Shown piece after piece: positions 42,299-54,406 of a stretch of DNA of 64,000 nt (the stretch's first letter is position 1; every line of letters begins with the position of its first letter). Below the pieces are notes generated by a model, which saw only the letters and a list, made by a program, of their open reading frames with translations, had not been told where the DNA came from and ran no database searches. This DNA is from Enterobacterales bacterium. GTDB taxonomy: Bacteria; Pseudomonadota; Gammaproteobacteria; Enterobacterales; Kangiellaceae. The position numbers and the translations under genes were made by a program. The stretch lies in the NCBI GenBank assembly GCA_030949565.1, contig JAUZSK010000079.1, positions 44,735 to 108,734 of the forward strand. Reading direction: 5' to 3'.

Positions 42299-43351
42299 TT
42301 ATCTTCTTAATCGTTTTGTTTTTAAAATAATAAAGAAAAAGAGACTACCGACAGCTGAAGTCACTATACCGATGGGTAATACCTGTTGCGCCAGTAAACT
42401 CCGCGAGATGAGATCCACCCACAGCATAAATGCAGCACCTAATAACACGCACATTAGTAATAATTTATTAACCTGCGAGCCGACTAGCATTCGACAGATA
42501 TGGGGAATCATTAAACCCACAAACCCAATACCGCCGACTTTAGCTACCAGTACGGCGGTAATTGCGGAGCAAACTAACAGCATCGATAGGCGTAAAGTAT
42601 CCACTGGGATCCCAAGACTGATTGCCGTATCATCACCGGCTTGCAGCGCATTGATCCAATGTCGATAAATAAAGAAAATACAAAAACCAATCAAAATAAC
42701 CAGCGCAGGCAGTGACAAGGCTTGCCAAGTGGCATTGGAGAAACTCCCCATCATCCAAAACAGTAAAGAGGATGCCACTTCTGGGGTCGAAAAATAGAGC
42801 ACTAAGCTAGTAAAAGCTCCGAGCATAAAAGAAACCGCCACACCGGAAAGCACCAGTCGCTCAACCAATAGCATCGAGCGACCAGCTAATATCAGCATAA
42901 GAAATACTGAAAACGCACCGCCGACCAAGGCGCCAAGCGTAATCGACAGACCTGCACTAGCTAAAAAAGCCATCACTAACACCGCACCTAATGAAGCACC
43001 GGAAGATATTCCAAATAAGTAGGGATCGGCAAGCGGATTGCGTGTAATTGCCTGTAAAATCAAGCCACAAATAGATAGCCCAATGCCGGTTAATAGTGCT
43101 AAAAATAATCGTGGTAATCGGATCTGCCAGATGATTTTTTGATACAAGGGCGCCATTTCACATCCCATTGGCGAGCTTGTCGCCCCATCTTGAAGGCTCA
43201 CACAATGACTCAAATAATGAAAAATTTGCGTCATCGATATATCCACATCACCCGCACTCAAGGCAAACAGAAAGCTGAAGATCAAGAAAAACAAGGCTGC
43301 CACAAGTTTCCAATGATAAGGGTTAATCACAGAGACAATAGCGCTACTCAT
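42299..43351 (-). CDS. btuC: Cobalamin ABC transporter permease
   Basis: FecCD-family permease, 350 residues, with about ten membrane helices. Hallmarks: RLPRLFLALLTGIGLSICGL, the LADPYLFGISSGASLGAVL segment, and the C-terminal VGGIGFVGLMIPHICRMLVG that contacts the ATPase. The 8-base overlap with btuD and 10-base gap to cobO show one operon. Confidence 0.92.
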   Translation of the reverse strand: MSSAIVSVINPYHWKLVAALFFLIFSFLFALSAGDVDISMTQIFHYLSHCVSLQDGATSSPMGCEMAPLYQKIIWQIRLPRLFLALLTGIGLSICGLILQAITRNPLADPYLFGISSGASLGAVLVMAFLASAGLSITLGALVGGAFSVFLMLILAGRSMLLVERLVLSGVAVSFMLGAFTSLVLYFSTPEVASSLLFWMMGSFSNATWQALSLPALVILIGFCIFFIYRHWINALQAGDDTAISLGIPVDTLRLSMLLVCSAITAVLVAKVGGIGFVGLMIPHICRMLVGSQVNKLLLMCVLLGAAFMLWVDLISRSLLAQQVLPIGIVTSAVGSLFFFIILKTKRLRR

Positions 43352-44231
43352 GCGCTTGCTCCTTGGCCGGATGGATAGCCTTTCGATGTGGTGTCGCTTG
43401 AGTTAAGGTGTCCGAGCTATTTAGCTGATCGGGTTGGGGCATTAAATCGTAGCTAATCTGGTGCTGCTGATGAAATGCTGATTCTGACACCTGAGCCTCG
43501 ACTTTAAATACCTGTTTTAAATTGTCTGTGGTTAGCACTTGTTGCGGACTGCCCTGTGCGATCACTTGCCCTTTATCTAATAAAATCAGATGATCACAAT
43601 AGGCGGCCGCTAAATTTAAGTCATGTAAACTAAGGATTACGCTTAAATTCATGTTTTTGATCAGGTGTAAAATTTCAATTTGATGGGCAATATCCAAATG
43701 ATTGGTTGGCTCATCGAGTAGCAGAACTTGTGCACCTTGAACCAAGGCCCTTGCAATAAGCACTCGCTGCTTCTCGCCACCAGAAAGATGATTAAAAATG
43801 GTTTCAGACTTATCTTTGAGCCCAACATCGGTTAAAGCCTGTTTAATCGCGTCAGTATCTTGCACCCTAGAAATAGAAAGTAGTGAGCTTTGTGGGATCA
43901 ATCCCATTGCCACCACTTCATCAACACGAAGCTCAAATTGATAAGAAGGCTCCTGCTGTAAAACCGCAATCTGTTTTGCCAAGTCTCGCCGACTGTAGCT
44001 GTGTATATCCTGCTGATTAAAGTCTAATTGACCACTCGTTGCATTGATCTTGCGATAAAGACAATTGAGCAACGAGGATTTACCCGAACCGTTAGGTCCG
44101 ATAATACCTACAAAACTTTGCTTGGGGATATTAAGGCTAATGTTCTGTAAAATAACCTGTTCATCGACCCGCCAGCATAGCTTGTCAGCGGCAAACAAAG
44201 GAACATTAATTGATTTTGGTGTATATGGCAC
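43344..44231 (-). CDS. btuD: Cobalamin ABC transporter ATPase
   Basis: ATP-binding subunit of the B12 importer, 295 residues. Walker A GPNGSGKSSLLNCL, signature LSGGEKQRVLIARAL, Walker B VLLLDEPTNHLDIAHQ and H-loop LSLHDLNLA. The start is a GTG at 44229-44231 with a weak ribosome-binding site. The C-terminal 50 residues are longer than usual and poorly conserved. First gene after the riboswitch. Confidence 0.9.
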   Translation of the reverse strand: MPYTPKSINVPLFAADKLCWRVDEQVILQNISLNIPKQSFVGIIGPNGSGKSSLLNCLYRKINATSGQLDFNQQDIHSYSRRDLAKQIAVLQQEPSYQFELRVDEVVAMGLIPQSSLLSISRVQDTDAIKQALTDVGLKDKSETIFNHLSGGEKQRVLIARALVQGAQVLLLDEPTNHLDIAHQIEILHLIKNMNLSVILSLHDLNLAAAYCDHLILLDKGQVIAQGSPQQVLTTDNLKQVFKVEAQVSESAFHQQHQISYDLMPQPDQLNSSDTLTQATPHRKAIHPAKEQAHE

Positions 44232-44284
44232 GATTTAAAGCCCTGACGAGTTACCCGCTCGCAATAGTGAATTTAAAGTCGATT

Positions 44285-44405
44285 AACAAGGTGCTCTGGC
44301 TTATAGATGGGACAACAATCCAATTCTACTTACAGTTGCGGGCACAGCCGTGGATTTTCACCACATTCCCCTGTATTAATCGATTGGGATACTAGCATAG
44401 GCCGT
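44285..44405 (-). promoter_or_regulatory. Cobalamin riboswitch of the btuDC-cobO-btuF operon
   Basis: Minus-strand core GGTGAAAATCCACGGCTG followed by TGCCCGCAACTGTAA is a textbook adenosylcobalamin riboswitch; the 3' part includes AAGCCAGAGCACC. It is about 50 bases upstream of the btuD start. Confidence 0.92.
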
Positions 44406-44549
44406 TATAGAAACCTAATAATTATATCCAGCGCCAGCAATTATTCCCATGCTGAGCAAAGTAAAAAAATAGACTAGAACGCGAATTCAAGTCAAAAGTG
44501 CAATGGAAGAAACTAATAAAATGGTTGGAAAAAGCGCTCAACATAGTAA

Positions 44550-44660
44550 AATCGGCTTGCCCCCCATTGTTATGGTATGCTTTCCCACGGGGGACCATGG
44601 GAACGAGATAGGGTACTCGCACTAGTGTAAACCTCCTGCGTGGGAATGACGGAGTGGCTC
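44550..44660. repeat. REP-like palindromic region
   Basis: Between the riboswitch and the ybiT stop. Arms TTCCCACG (near 44583) and CGTGGGAA (near 44639), with further short palindromes (ACCATGG), resemble dispersed REP sequences. No open reading frame I believe. Confidence 0.4.
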
Positions 44661-44701
44661 GGGAATAACTAACTTATTTCTTTTAAGCCCCTTTTAACCA
44701 C

Positions 44702-46292
44702 CTATTCAATTCCTTTGGTTTTAAGATAATCTTCGTAGTTTCCTTCAAAATGTACGATTCCCTTTTCGCTCATATCAAAAACTCGGGTCGCTAATGAAGA
44801 AACAAACTCTCGATCATGGGAGACAAAAATAAGCGTTCCTTCATAGTGCGTTAAAGCCAGATTTAATGCTTCGATCGATTCCATATCCATATGGTTAGTC
44901 GGCTCGTCCATTAGCAAAATATTAGGCTGCTGTTGGATTAACTTACCGAGAAGCATACGGCCTTTTTCACCACCGGATAATTTACTAACCGATTTTTTAA
45001 TATCATCTTGAGAAAATAACATACGCCCCAAAATTCCTCGAATTGCCTGCTCATCTTCGCCTTTACGACGCCATTGGTTCATCCATTCGTAAACCGACTG
45101 GTCTTGCGTAAAATGCTCGGTGTTATCTTGCCCATAGTAGCCAATGCTGGCGTTTTCTGACCATTTAACTTCACCCTTTTTAGCCGGTAATTCACCGACC
45201 AAGGTTTTTAACAAGGTGGTTTTACCAATTCCATTAGGACCGATGATGGCAACCTTCTCACCGACTTCAAGCATCAAGTTGAAATCTTTAAATAATAACT
45301 CATCATAACCGTTGGCGAGGTTTTCTAATTCCAAGGCTAATCTAAATAACTTCTTTTCCTGTTTAAAACGGATAAAAGGACTCACTCGGCTAGAAATTTT
45401 AACTTCCGCCAGCTCTATCTTTTCTAATCGCTTAGCACGAGAAGTTGCTTGTTTGGCTTTAGATGCATTAGCTGAAAAACGACTGACAAAGGATTGTAAT
45501 TCCGCTATTTCAGTCTTTTTCTTGGCATTTTCAGACATTAATCGTTCTCTTGCTTGGGTAGCTGCGATCATAAACTCATCATAATTACCAGGAAACAGGT
45601 TTATTTCACCAAAATCAAGATCCGCCATATGGGAACAAACACTGTTTAAGAAATGCCGATCATGAGAAATAATAATCATGGTGCAATGACGCTGTTTGAG
45701 GATATCTTCTAGCCAACGAATTGAGTTGATATCCAAATTATTGGTGGGCTCATCAAGTAGCATGATATCCGGTTCGGCAAACAAGACCTGCGCCAATAGA
45801 ACTCTTAATTTCCATCCGGGAGCCACTTCACTCATTGGCCCAAAGTGCTGTTCTTTGGGAATTTCGAGGCCTAGTAATAATTCACCGGCACGAGATTCAG
45901 CGGTGTAACCATCCATCTCAGCAAACTGAGTTTCCAAATCTGCCACCAACATACCTTCATCTTCGCTCATTTCAGGTAACGAATAAATGCGGTCACGCTC
46001 TTTTTTAACCTGCCACAATTCGCCATGCCCCATAATCACAGTGTCTATGACTGAAAAATCTTCATACGCAAACTGATCTTGACTTAAAACGCCAACTCTT
46101 TCATTGGGATCGGTCATGACCTGCCCAGCAGAAGGCTCAAGTGAACCGGAAAGAATTTTCATAAATGTGGACTTACCGCAACCGTTGGCGCCAATTAAGC
46201 CATAGCGATTACCCGAAGTAAATTTGATCGATATATTTTCAAAAAAGAGGTTTTACCCCAAATTGCATGGTGATGTTAGCGGTTGATATCAC
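44702..46292 (-). CDS. ybiT: ABC-F ATPase YbiT (one frameshift)
   Basis: Ribosome-associated ABC-F protein with two ATPase cassettes and no membrane part. It matches E. coli YbiT almost throughout, from MQFGVKPLF and [20 protein letters not shown] to the final [11 protein letters not shown]. The start is a GTG at 46290-46292; the frame breaks at a six-A run (46241-46246) where one base is extra; repair gives [20 protein letters not shown] and 529 residues (E. coli 530). Two signature motifs are visible ([14 protein letters not shown] in the second half). Confidence 0.92.
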
Positions 46293-46451
46293 AGTTTAAA
46301 GCCTTGAAAGAGGGTGAATAATTGAAATGGCGCAATGCCACTGACTCGCGGCGCGCATTTTATACTAATTAGCTTAAAAAGTAAGCATTAATTAACCTTG
46401 ACTGGTTGGTCTAGCGGACTAATTAGTCTATATCCCTTGATAAAAAAATTG

Positions 46452-46458
46452 CTATAAT
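46452..46458 (+). promoter_or_regulatory. Extended -10 promoter of yecA
   Basis: TGCTATAAT ends at 46458, 38 bases upstream of the yecA ATG. No matching -35 at normal spacing; the TG extension compensates. Confidence 0.4.
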
Positions 46459-46495
46459 AACTCGTCGCCAATACAACATAAGCATAGAGCCACCT

Positions 46496-47217
46496 ATGAA
46501 GCCATTTAAATTCAATCAAATGCAGCAAAGCTTTAGTTTGCAAGATATCAAGCAACAGTTTGAAAATATGCACTTTTGTGTCGGCTTTGTCACCGCGATC
46601 GCCTCTTCACCGGAAATAGTACCGCCAGAAGAGTGGATTGCTCAGCTGGTTTTAAAGCAAGAGTCAGACATTCCGCGACAACAAGAGATAATGCCTTTCG
46701 ATGAAGCAGCAAGCGAATTAATCGAATGGTGGGACTACTGTATTTTAATTTTCGATAGTGGTGAAACACTCAATCTGCCAAACAAAATAGGTTTAACCCC
46801 CAAATTTAAGCCCAATAAGGCATTGTTAGACTTCTCAAAAGGTTATTTAGAAGCCTTCGATTGGTTATATGAGGGTGGAAATCGTTTTTACCGGAAGATG
46901 ATGATAATAATCAAGAAGCCATTCGCACTTTATCGGTGCTTAATTTTATCCTCACTCGCTTTATCGATGAACCGGCCATGGCGGAGCAAGAGCCTGAGCT
47001 TTACCAACAACTACCCGATACCAAAGGCTGTTTTGAAACCCTCGAAATGTTGGTTTCTGGGGTGGGTATGCTGGGACAAGATCTTGCCACTGATGCTCTA
47101 CTAGAACTCGATCAAATCGATGAGGAGCCGGTTGCAAATCCTTTCCGTAATGTCGGTAGAAATGACCAATGTCCCTGTGGCAGTGGCAAGAAATTTAAGA
47201 AGTGTTGTTTGCATTAG
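46496..47217 (+). CDS. yecA: YecA/UPF0149 protein with SEC-C zinc motif (one frameshift)
   Basis: UPF0149 helical domain plus a C-terminal SEC-C zinc-binding motif ([13 protein letters not shown]). Known YecA binds ribosomes or SecA-like partners; the exact role is open. The frame breaks at a five-T run (46885-46889), which needs one more base: [20 protein letters not shown] is then continuous. Corrected length is about 240 residues. Confidence 0.85.
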
Positions 47218-47473
47218 CAGTATTTAGCGGTTACATGGCAAGAAAGTAATGCTCGAAAGATGATATACGCCCCCCTTTTAAACTGTATCCTGTAAGATTA
47301 TCCTTTAATATTATTCGTCGGCATCTTTAGGCTGTGAAAATATTTGTTATTAAGGAATTTTTTTAATTTACGGGCATTCAGCTTAAACCTGTATCGCTCA
47401 ACCGCCTTACAAACTTTTGTTCACTTTCAATGGGGTATCTAACCGAGTACCTTAATTCTCTGCGTAGCGCAGC

Positions 47474-47821
47474 TTAGCCTCGAGGACCTCTATTATGCTG
47501 ACCATGCGTTGAACCACATTTATTATTTTGCAATTTATCAACCTCTTTTTTTGAATAGGCTTTGTTTCCAGCAAACTTTTTCTTAGCCCAAGCTTTACTC
47601 ACACATTTCCATTGACCTTGATTACTTTTAACTAAAAGTTTACCTTCCCTCCAACAGCCGCCAACACTAATTGAGTTATCTTCAGGATCTCTTTCCACAA
47701 TAATATCAATACCCGGAACTGGATCAACACTCGCATAAGCTATTCCAAACATTGGAATGGAAGGTGGGCTCAGCGCACTAATAGCCAGAATACACAATAG
47801 ACTAACCATCATTTTTTTCAT
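47474..47821 (-). CDS. Small secreted hypothetical protein
   Basis: 115 residues, not recognised. A clear signal peptide (MMVSLLCILAISALSPPSI) is followed by a basic mature part with three cysteines (GGCWREG, WKCVSK and NNKCGS) and a Lys-rich middle. It is alone between yecA (convergent) and ruvB. No function is assigned. Confidence 0.5.
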   Translation of the reverse strand: MKKMMVSLLCILAISALSPPSIPMFGIAYASVDPVPGIDIIVERDPEDNSISVGGCWREGKLLVKSNQGQWKCVSKAWAKKKFAGNKAYSKKEVDKLQNNKCGSTHGQHNRGPRG

Positions 47822-48010
47822 TGAAAAACTTCCAGATTAAGATAATAAGCAATGACTATATAACTAATCGGCAACAAATTCAATAATCAATTTCTGATCA
47901 GGAAACGCTCACTATCCGGCAGCTATTTTGAGATCGACAAGCTTATTAATCGGCATGGGAGGAATGACGCAAAGAGCATTCATATATTGGGTTAACAAGA
48001 CAGCGAGAAA

Positions 48011-49039
48011 TCAAGAATCAAGCAAATCGCCATTCTTAGATGGGTCTTTCAATCCAAAATGCTGGTAGGCTGATTGAGTAGCGACTCTTCCTTGGGGTGT
48101 GCGATGGATAAAACCTTGCTGTATAAGAAAAGGCTCAAGCACATCCTCTATGGTATCTCGCTCTTCGCTAATGGCTGCGGCTAACGAACTAAGGCCAACC
48201 GGGCCACCATCAAATTTATCAATGATGGCTAACAAGAGTTTACGGTCCATATTATCAAAACCCAGCATATCAACATCCAACAGATTTAAAGCCATATCTG
48301 AAATTTGCTGGTCGATGGCGCCATCGGCTTTAACTTCTGCATAATCCCTCACCCGCCGCAATAAACGATTAGCAATCCTTGGCGTTCCTCTTGAGCGCCT
48401 GGCAATTTCTTTAGCGCCTTGATGATCAATCGGTAGATTAACTATTTTGGCGGAACGTTCAACAATGCTAGTTAACTCATCGATGGTATAAAACTCTAGG
48501 CGTTGTACAATGCCGAAGCGATCGCGTAAGGGTGAGGTTAACAAACCCGCTCGTGTGGTTGCTCCCACCAGAGTAAAAGGTGGCAAATCCAGCTTAATCG
48601 AGCGAGCTGCAGGACCTTCACCAATCATGATATCCAGTTGATAATCTTCCATAGCCGGATATAGTATTTCTTCAACCACCGGACTTAATCGATGGATCTC
48701 GTCAATAAAAAGCACGTCATTTTCTTCCAAATTAGTCAATAACGCCGCTAAATCCCCAGCTTTTTCCAGTACCGGTCCGGAGGTATGACGAATATTCACC
48801 GACATTTCAGTGGCTATTATATTGGCTAGAGTGGTTTTCCCGAGGCCTGGAGGACCAAAAATTAGCACGTGATCCAATGCATCTTGGCGTTTCCGAGCTG
48901 CTTGAAAGGCAATATCCATCTGCGCGCAGACCTTTTCTTGGCCGATATAATCCACCAATGTTTTCGGGCGAATGGCTCGATCCACTTGCTCCTCAAAATT
49001 TTGAGAGGTTGAACTAATGATGCGATCAGTTTCTATCAT
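48011..49039 (-). CDS. ruvB: Holliday junction helicase subunit RuvB
   Basis: AAA+ motor of the RuvAB branch-migration machine. 342 residues, intact. Walker [20 protein letters not shown], Walker [11 protein letters not shown], sensor [19 protein letters not shown] and the C-terminal winged helix ([20 protein letters not shown]). Third gene of ruvC-ruvA-ruvB. Confidence 0.97.
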   Translation of the reverse strand: MIETDRIISSTSQNFEEQVDRAIRPKTLVDYIGQEKVCAQMDIAFQAARKRQDALDHVLIFGPPGLGKTTLANIIATEMSVNIRHTSGPVLEKAGDLAALLTNLEENDVLFIDEIHRLSPVVEEILYPAMEDYQLDIMIGEGPAARSIKLDLPPFTLVGATTRAGLLTSPLRDRFGIVQRLEFYTIDELTSIVERSAKIVNLPIDHQGAKEIARRSRGTPRIANRLLRRVRDYAEVKADGAIDQQISDMALNLLDVDMLGFDNMDRKLLLAIIDKFDGGPVGLSSLAAAISEERDTIEDVLEPFLIQQGFIHRTPQGRVATQSAYQHFGLKDPSKNGDLLDS

Positions 49040-49154
49040 TCGGTAGCAAATATCAAAAATGGTGTTTGTGTGAGTAGTATTCTAACGATAAAACAGGTCT
49101 TTGTGAATATTTATTTTAGCCTCTTTAACTCAAAGACTGACAATCAGCAACAAT

Positions 49155-49757
49155 CTACATATTTTTAAGTGCCAATCGAATTAATTGGGCGCTAGTTAGA
49201 TCCTTTTGCTCAACCTTGTTGATTGCCTTACTTGCCATTTGAGGCTTATAGCCCAGAGCCACCAAAGCGCTAATAGCTTCTTGAACCTGCTGATTATAGG
49301 ATTGACCGCTGGCAAGAGAAGAATCAGCGGCAATATCAGTGTCCTTTGCATCCCAATTTTTGAGTTTATCCTTAATTTCAATCATAAGCCGTTCCGCCGT
49401 TTTTTTGCCAACTCCCGGAATTTTAACCAGGGCTTGCGGCTCACCGGCATGGATATTATGCACAAACTCATCCACCGTCATCGCTGAAAGAATAGCGAGC
49501 GCTAACTTAGGACCCACACCACTGATTTTAATCACTTCGCGGAACAGCTTTCTCTCGTCTAGAGTATAAAAAGCATACAGTGAATGGGCATTTTCACTAA
49601 TTGATAAATGCGTATGTAAAACCACCGCTTGTCCCACCGCAGGTAGGCGGTAAATAGTATTCATCGGCGCTAAACATTCATATCCCACACCCTGCACATC
49701 GACTAGAATACCGGGCGCTTGGTTTTCAATGAGTGTTCCGCTTAATCGTCCAATCAT
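49155..49757 (-). CDS. ruvA: Holliday junction DNA-binding subunit RuvA
   Basis: Tetrameric junction-binding protein. 200 residues, intact. N-terminal OB domain MIGRLSGTLIENQAPGIL, two HhH motifs (ISGVGPKLALAIL and IPGVGKKTAERLMIEI) and the C-terminal RuvB-contact domain (ALVALGYKPQMASKAI). Confidence 0.97.
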   Translation of the reverse strand: MIGRLSGTLIENQAPGILVDVQGVGYECLAPMNTIYRLPAVGQAVVLHTHLSISENAHSLYAFYTLDERKLFREVIKISGVGPKLALAILSAMTVDEFVHNIHAGEPQALVKIPGVGKKTAERLMIEIKDKLKNWDAKDTDIAADSSLASGQSYNQQVQEAISALVALGYKPQMASKAINKVEQKDLTSAQLIRLALKNM

Positions 49758-49812
49758 TAGGATCTCTTTTGCTTAGTTAAGGGTTCAATTTTTGCTTTGC
49801 CGGTTTGCGGCA

Positions 49813-50334
49813 TTAAGATTGCAGTCGGCCCCGGCTCACACGCTTTGCACCGGCTCTGTACAACGCACTTTTTAACGCATTACCGTGGCAAATTGCCACC
49901 GCTAATCCGTCTGCCGCATCAGCCTGAGGCGTATCACTTAAACCCAGTAGTTGGGTCACCATATGCTGTACTTGCGTTTTATCAGCGGCTCCCGTACCCA
50001 CCACCGCTTGTTTTATCTGGCGCGCAGAATATTCTGCGACCAGTAATGCGTGTTGTGCCATAGCCACCATGGCAACGCCTCGTGCTTGGCCTAATTTGAG
50101 TGCAGAGTCAGCATTTTTAGCCATAAAAACCTGCTCAATCGCGGCTTCTGATGGTTTATAGGTTTGCACAACTTCAGCAATACCGTCATAGATTTGATTT
50201 AGACGCTCACAAAGAGCGCCTTCTTTAATCTTAATACAACCACTCGCGATATATTGGATCTTCTGCCCTTGCATTTTAATCACACCAAAACCGGTGATAC
50301 GAGAGCCAGGATCAATGCCGAGAATTATTGACAC
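49813..50334 (-). CDS. ruvC: Holliday junction resolvase RuvC
   Basis: Dimeric junction-cutting nuclease. 173 residues. Catalytic residues are in [16 protein letters not shown] (first Asp), [18 protein letters not shown] (Glu) and [14 protein letters not shown] (last Asp pair). Intact. Confidence 0.97.
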   Translation of the reverse strand: MSIILGIDPGSRITGFGVIKMQGQKIQYIASGCIKIKEGALCERLNQIYDGIAEVVQTYKPSEAAIEQVFMAKNADSALKLGQARGVAMVAMAQHALLVAEYSARQIKQAVVGTGAADKTQVQHMVTQLLGLSDTPQADAADGLAVAICHGNALKSALYRAGAKRVSRGRLQS

Positions 50335-50373
50335 CTAGTTATCTCTTTAAAATTGAAAAGCGAATCATGGCCA

Positions 50374-51116
50374 TTAAAGCTGTTCATAAGCTTGTGCTGG
50401 AATATTCGCATTGCTGTAAACATTTTGCGTATCATCTAAATCTTCGAGCCGATCGATCAGTCGCAACACCTTAACCGCTGTATCCACGTCCAACTCTGCA
50501 TGAGTAGCCGGAAGCATGGCGACTTCAGCATCTTCGGCCTTTAAACCTTTAGCTTCTAAGGCTTCTTTAACCGTCATAAAATCTTCGGCAGCGGTCAACA
50601 CTTCAAACGAGCCATCCTCATGATTAATAATATCTTCAGCGCCCGTTTCGAGGGCTTGTTCCATTAGAGTATCTTCGTCCACCTCCGATGAAAAAATGAT
50701 TTGACCCTTTTTTTCAAATAAATAAGCCACTGAACCCGAGGTTGCTAGTTCACTACCCGCTTTAGTAAAAGCATGACGGACTTCCGCTACGGTTCGGTTT
50801 TTATTATCTGTCATACATTCAACCAAAATTGCACAACCGCCAGGACCGTAACCTTCGTAGGTCAGCTCATCCATCGGCTTACCGTCATCACCGCCGGCGC
50901 CGCGTTTTACCGCTTTTTCAACCGTATCTCGGGTCATATTGCCGCTCAACGCCTTATCAATCGCAGCTCGAAGACGCGGATTATTGTCTGGGTAGCGCCA
51001 CCGCTTTTGGCTGCCACCACGATTTCTCGTATAAATTTTGTAAACAACTTACCGCGTTTTGAATCTTGCGCCTTTTTACGATGTTGGATGTTTGCCCATT
51101 TGCTATGACCTGCCAT
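50374..51116 (-). CDS. yebC: YebC/PmpR-type regulator (one frameshift)
   Basis: Conserved protein of the YebC/TACO1 family, a transcriptional or translational regulator. The real start is [20 protein letters not shown] at 51116; the frame is lost at GGG 50990-50992, where a base appears to be missing. Restoring it gives [20 protein letters not shown] and a 247-residue protein (E. coli 246). The rest ([18 protein letters not shown]) is intact. It sits between aspS and ruvC, as in E. coli. Confidence 0.92.
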
Positions 51117-51128
51117 AGTTTTATCTCC

Positions 51129-52908
<1,780 letters not shown>

Positions 52909-53239
52909 AATTAAACCTTATAAATTTGAAATAAACCGTGACCAGATTATTGGTCTGGAAAAACCGCGTATGTTACTGGATATAGGGCATAAAGTCATCT
53001 ATTCTAACTATTATGTGGGCTTTAAGCATGGACTCTTTTGCTGCTAAGTTGTGTATATTTTAACAAACCTATACCACCTAAGTTAGCCAATTGATTGACT
53101 ATTATTTGCTCAATTGTGCTAGGATTAAAACTCAAGATAGGTGACTTACTCATTTTTGTTGCCAAAATGATAAATAAAACCATGGCTATTCTGACTAGCT
53201 TATAAATTAACGCAACTTAACTGACTGTCTATTTATTTT
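52909..53239. other. Intergenic region between aspS and the first GGDEF gene
   Basis: 331 bases, AT-rich, divergent starts on both sides. I see no gene, tRNA, riboswitch or repeat. Confidence 0.5.
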
Positions 53240-54334
53240 ATGTTTCAAAAATTAGAGAAACAATTAATTGCTGGCTTTGATTTAGAAAAAAACCCTTTTC
53301 TATATCGTCGCTTAGTGATGACTACGGCACTGCTAGTCACGACACTATTTGTTTTTATCGCATTTATATTTATTAACTATTCAATGGGAAAGTATTTACT
53401 TTCTGTACTCGACACTCTGGTCGTTAGCGCAACCAGCGTTGCGCTTTACCAACTAGTAAGTAAGAAAAATCTTGAATTTGCGGCATCATTTGTCACCAGC
53501 ATTTTATTTGTTTTTATTGTTTTCTTCACCTACACCAATAAAAATGAAAACTTTGGGATTATTTGGACCCTCACTTACCCCTTATTTGTTATCCCTATTT
53601 TAGGTAGCCGTAATGGCTTGTTGCTGCTGCTTGTATTTTTTATGATCATTCTGCCTATGGCCTATCTGGGGATTGGCGAATGGGATCATGGATTGTGGAA
53701 TCGAACCGCTTTTTTAAGATATTTTATTGTGGTTATTTGTGTTTTCTTTACCGCCTATTTTTATGAATCATCATCCAACTCAGCCTATGACTCTTTAATT
53801 GAAAGCCAGAAAAAGGAACAAGATTATCTAAATATGCTCGAAAGTTTATCCGTCACAGATCAACTAACCAAGTTGAATAATCGTCGCTATTTTGATGACC
53901 AATTTGAAATTGAACACGAGAAAATCCTTCGCTATTCAAGTAAACTCAGTCTTATCATGGTGGATATTGACCATTTTAAACAGGTTAATGATGACTATGG
54001 TCACCAAACCGGTGATACGGTTTTACAAGAATTTTCGAGCCTTCTACTGTCACAAACAAGATCCACCGACCTTCTCTCTCGCTGGGGTGGTGAGGAGTTT
54101 ATGTTGCTATTGCCAGAAATTGACGTGACTAGCGCATCGCATATTGCAGAAAAACTGAGACAGGCGATTGAACAACACCGCTTTAGCCACCACAAAAAAT
54201 TAACAGCCAGCTTTGGTGTGGCCGAAGTTGAACCAAATATAGACTCCAAACGAGAAGCAATTCTCAACGTCGACTCTGCCCTCTATCAAGCCAAACAAGA
54301 AGGTCGCAATCGGGTGGTAATTTATCACAACTAG
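53240..54334 (+). CDS. Membrane diguanylate cyclase A
   Basis: 364 residues. Six hydrophobic segments between about residues 25-180 form a membrane sensor of the 6TM kind; a GGDEF domain follows. Catalytic RWGGEEFMLLLPE is intact, the inhibitory I-site RSTD lies five residues before it, and DQLTKLNNRRYFDDQF starts the domain. Expected activity: c-di-GMP synthesis with product inhibition. It is paralogous to the next gene. Confidence 0.9.
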   Translation: MFQKLEKQLIAGFDLEKNPFLYRRLVMTTALLVTTLFVFIAFIFINYSMGKYLLSVLDTLVVSATSVALYQLVSKKNLEFAASFVTSILFVFIVFFTYTNKNENFGIIWTLTYPLFVIPILGSRNGLLLLLVFFMIILPMAYLGIGEWDHGLWNRTAFLRYFIVVICVFFTAYFYESSSNSAYDSLIESQKKEQDYLNMLESLSVTDQLTKLNNRRYFDDQFEIEHEKILRYSSKLSLIMVDIDHFKQVNDDYGHQTGDTVLQEFSSLLLSQTRSTDLLSRWGGEEFMLLLPEIDVTSASHIAEKLRQAIEQHRFSHHKKLTASFGVAEVEPNIDSKREAILNVDSALYQAKQEGRNRVVIYHN

Positions 54335-54406
54335 GAAATAGGCTATCAACTAAAATGAGATATTGCCGATAAGACATTAAGGAAGCCATCACACTTACAA
54401 TAAATT

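Noticed and set aside
44422-44622. Reading frame of 66 codons on the minus strand after the riboswitch
   Set aside because: It runs through palindromic repeat sequence, has no ribosome-binding site and no recognisable protein features.
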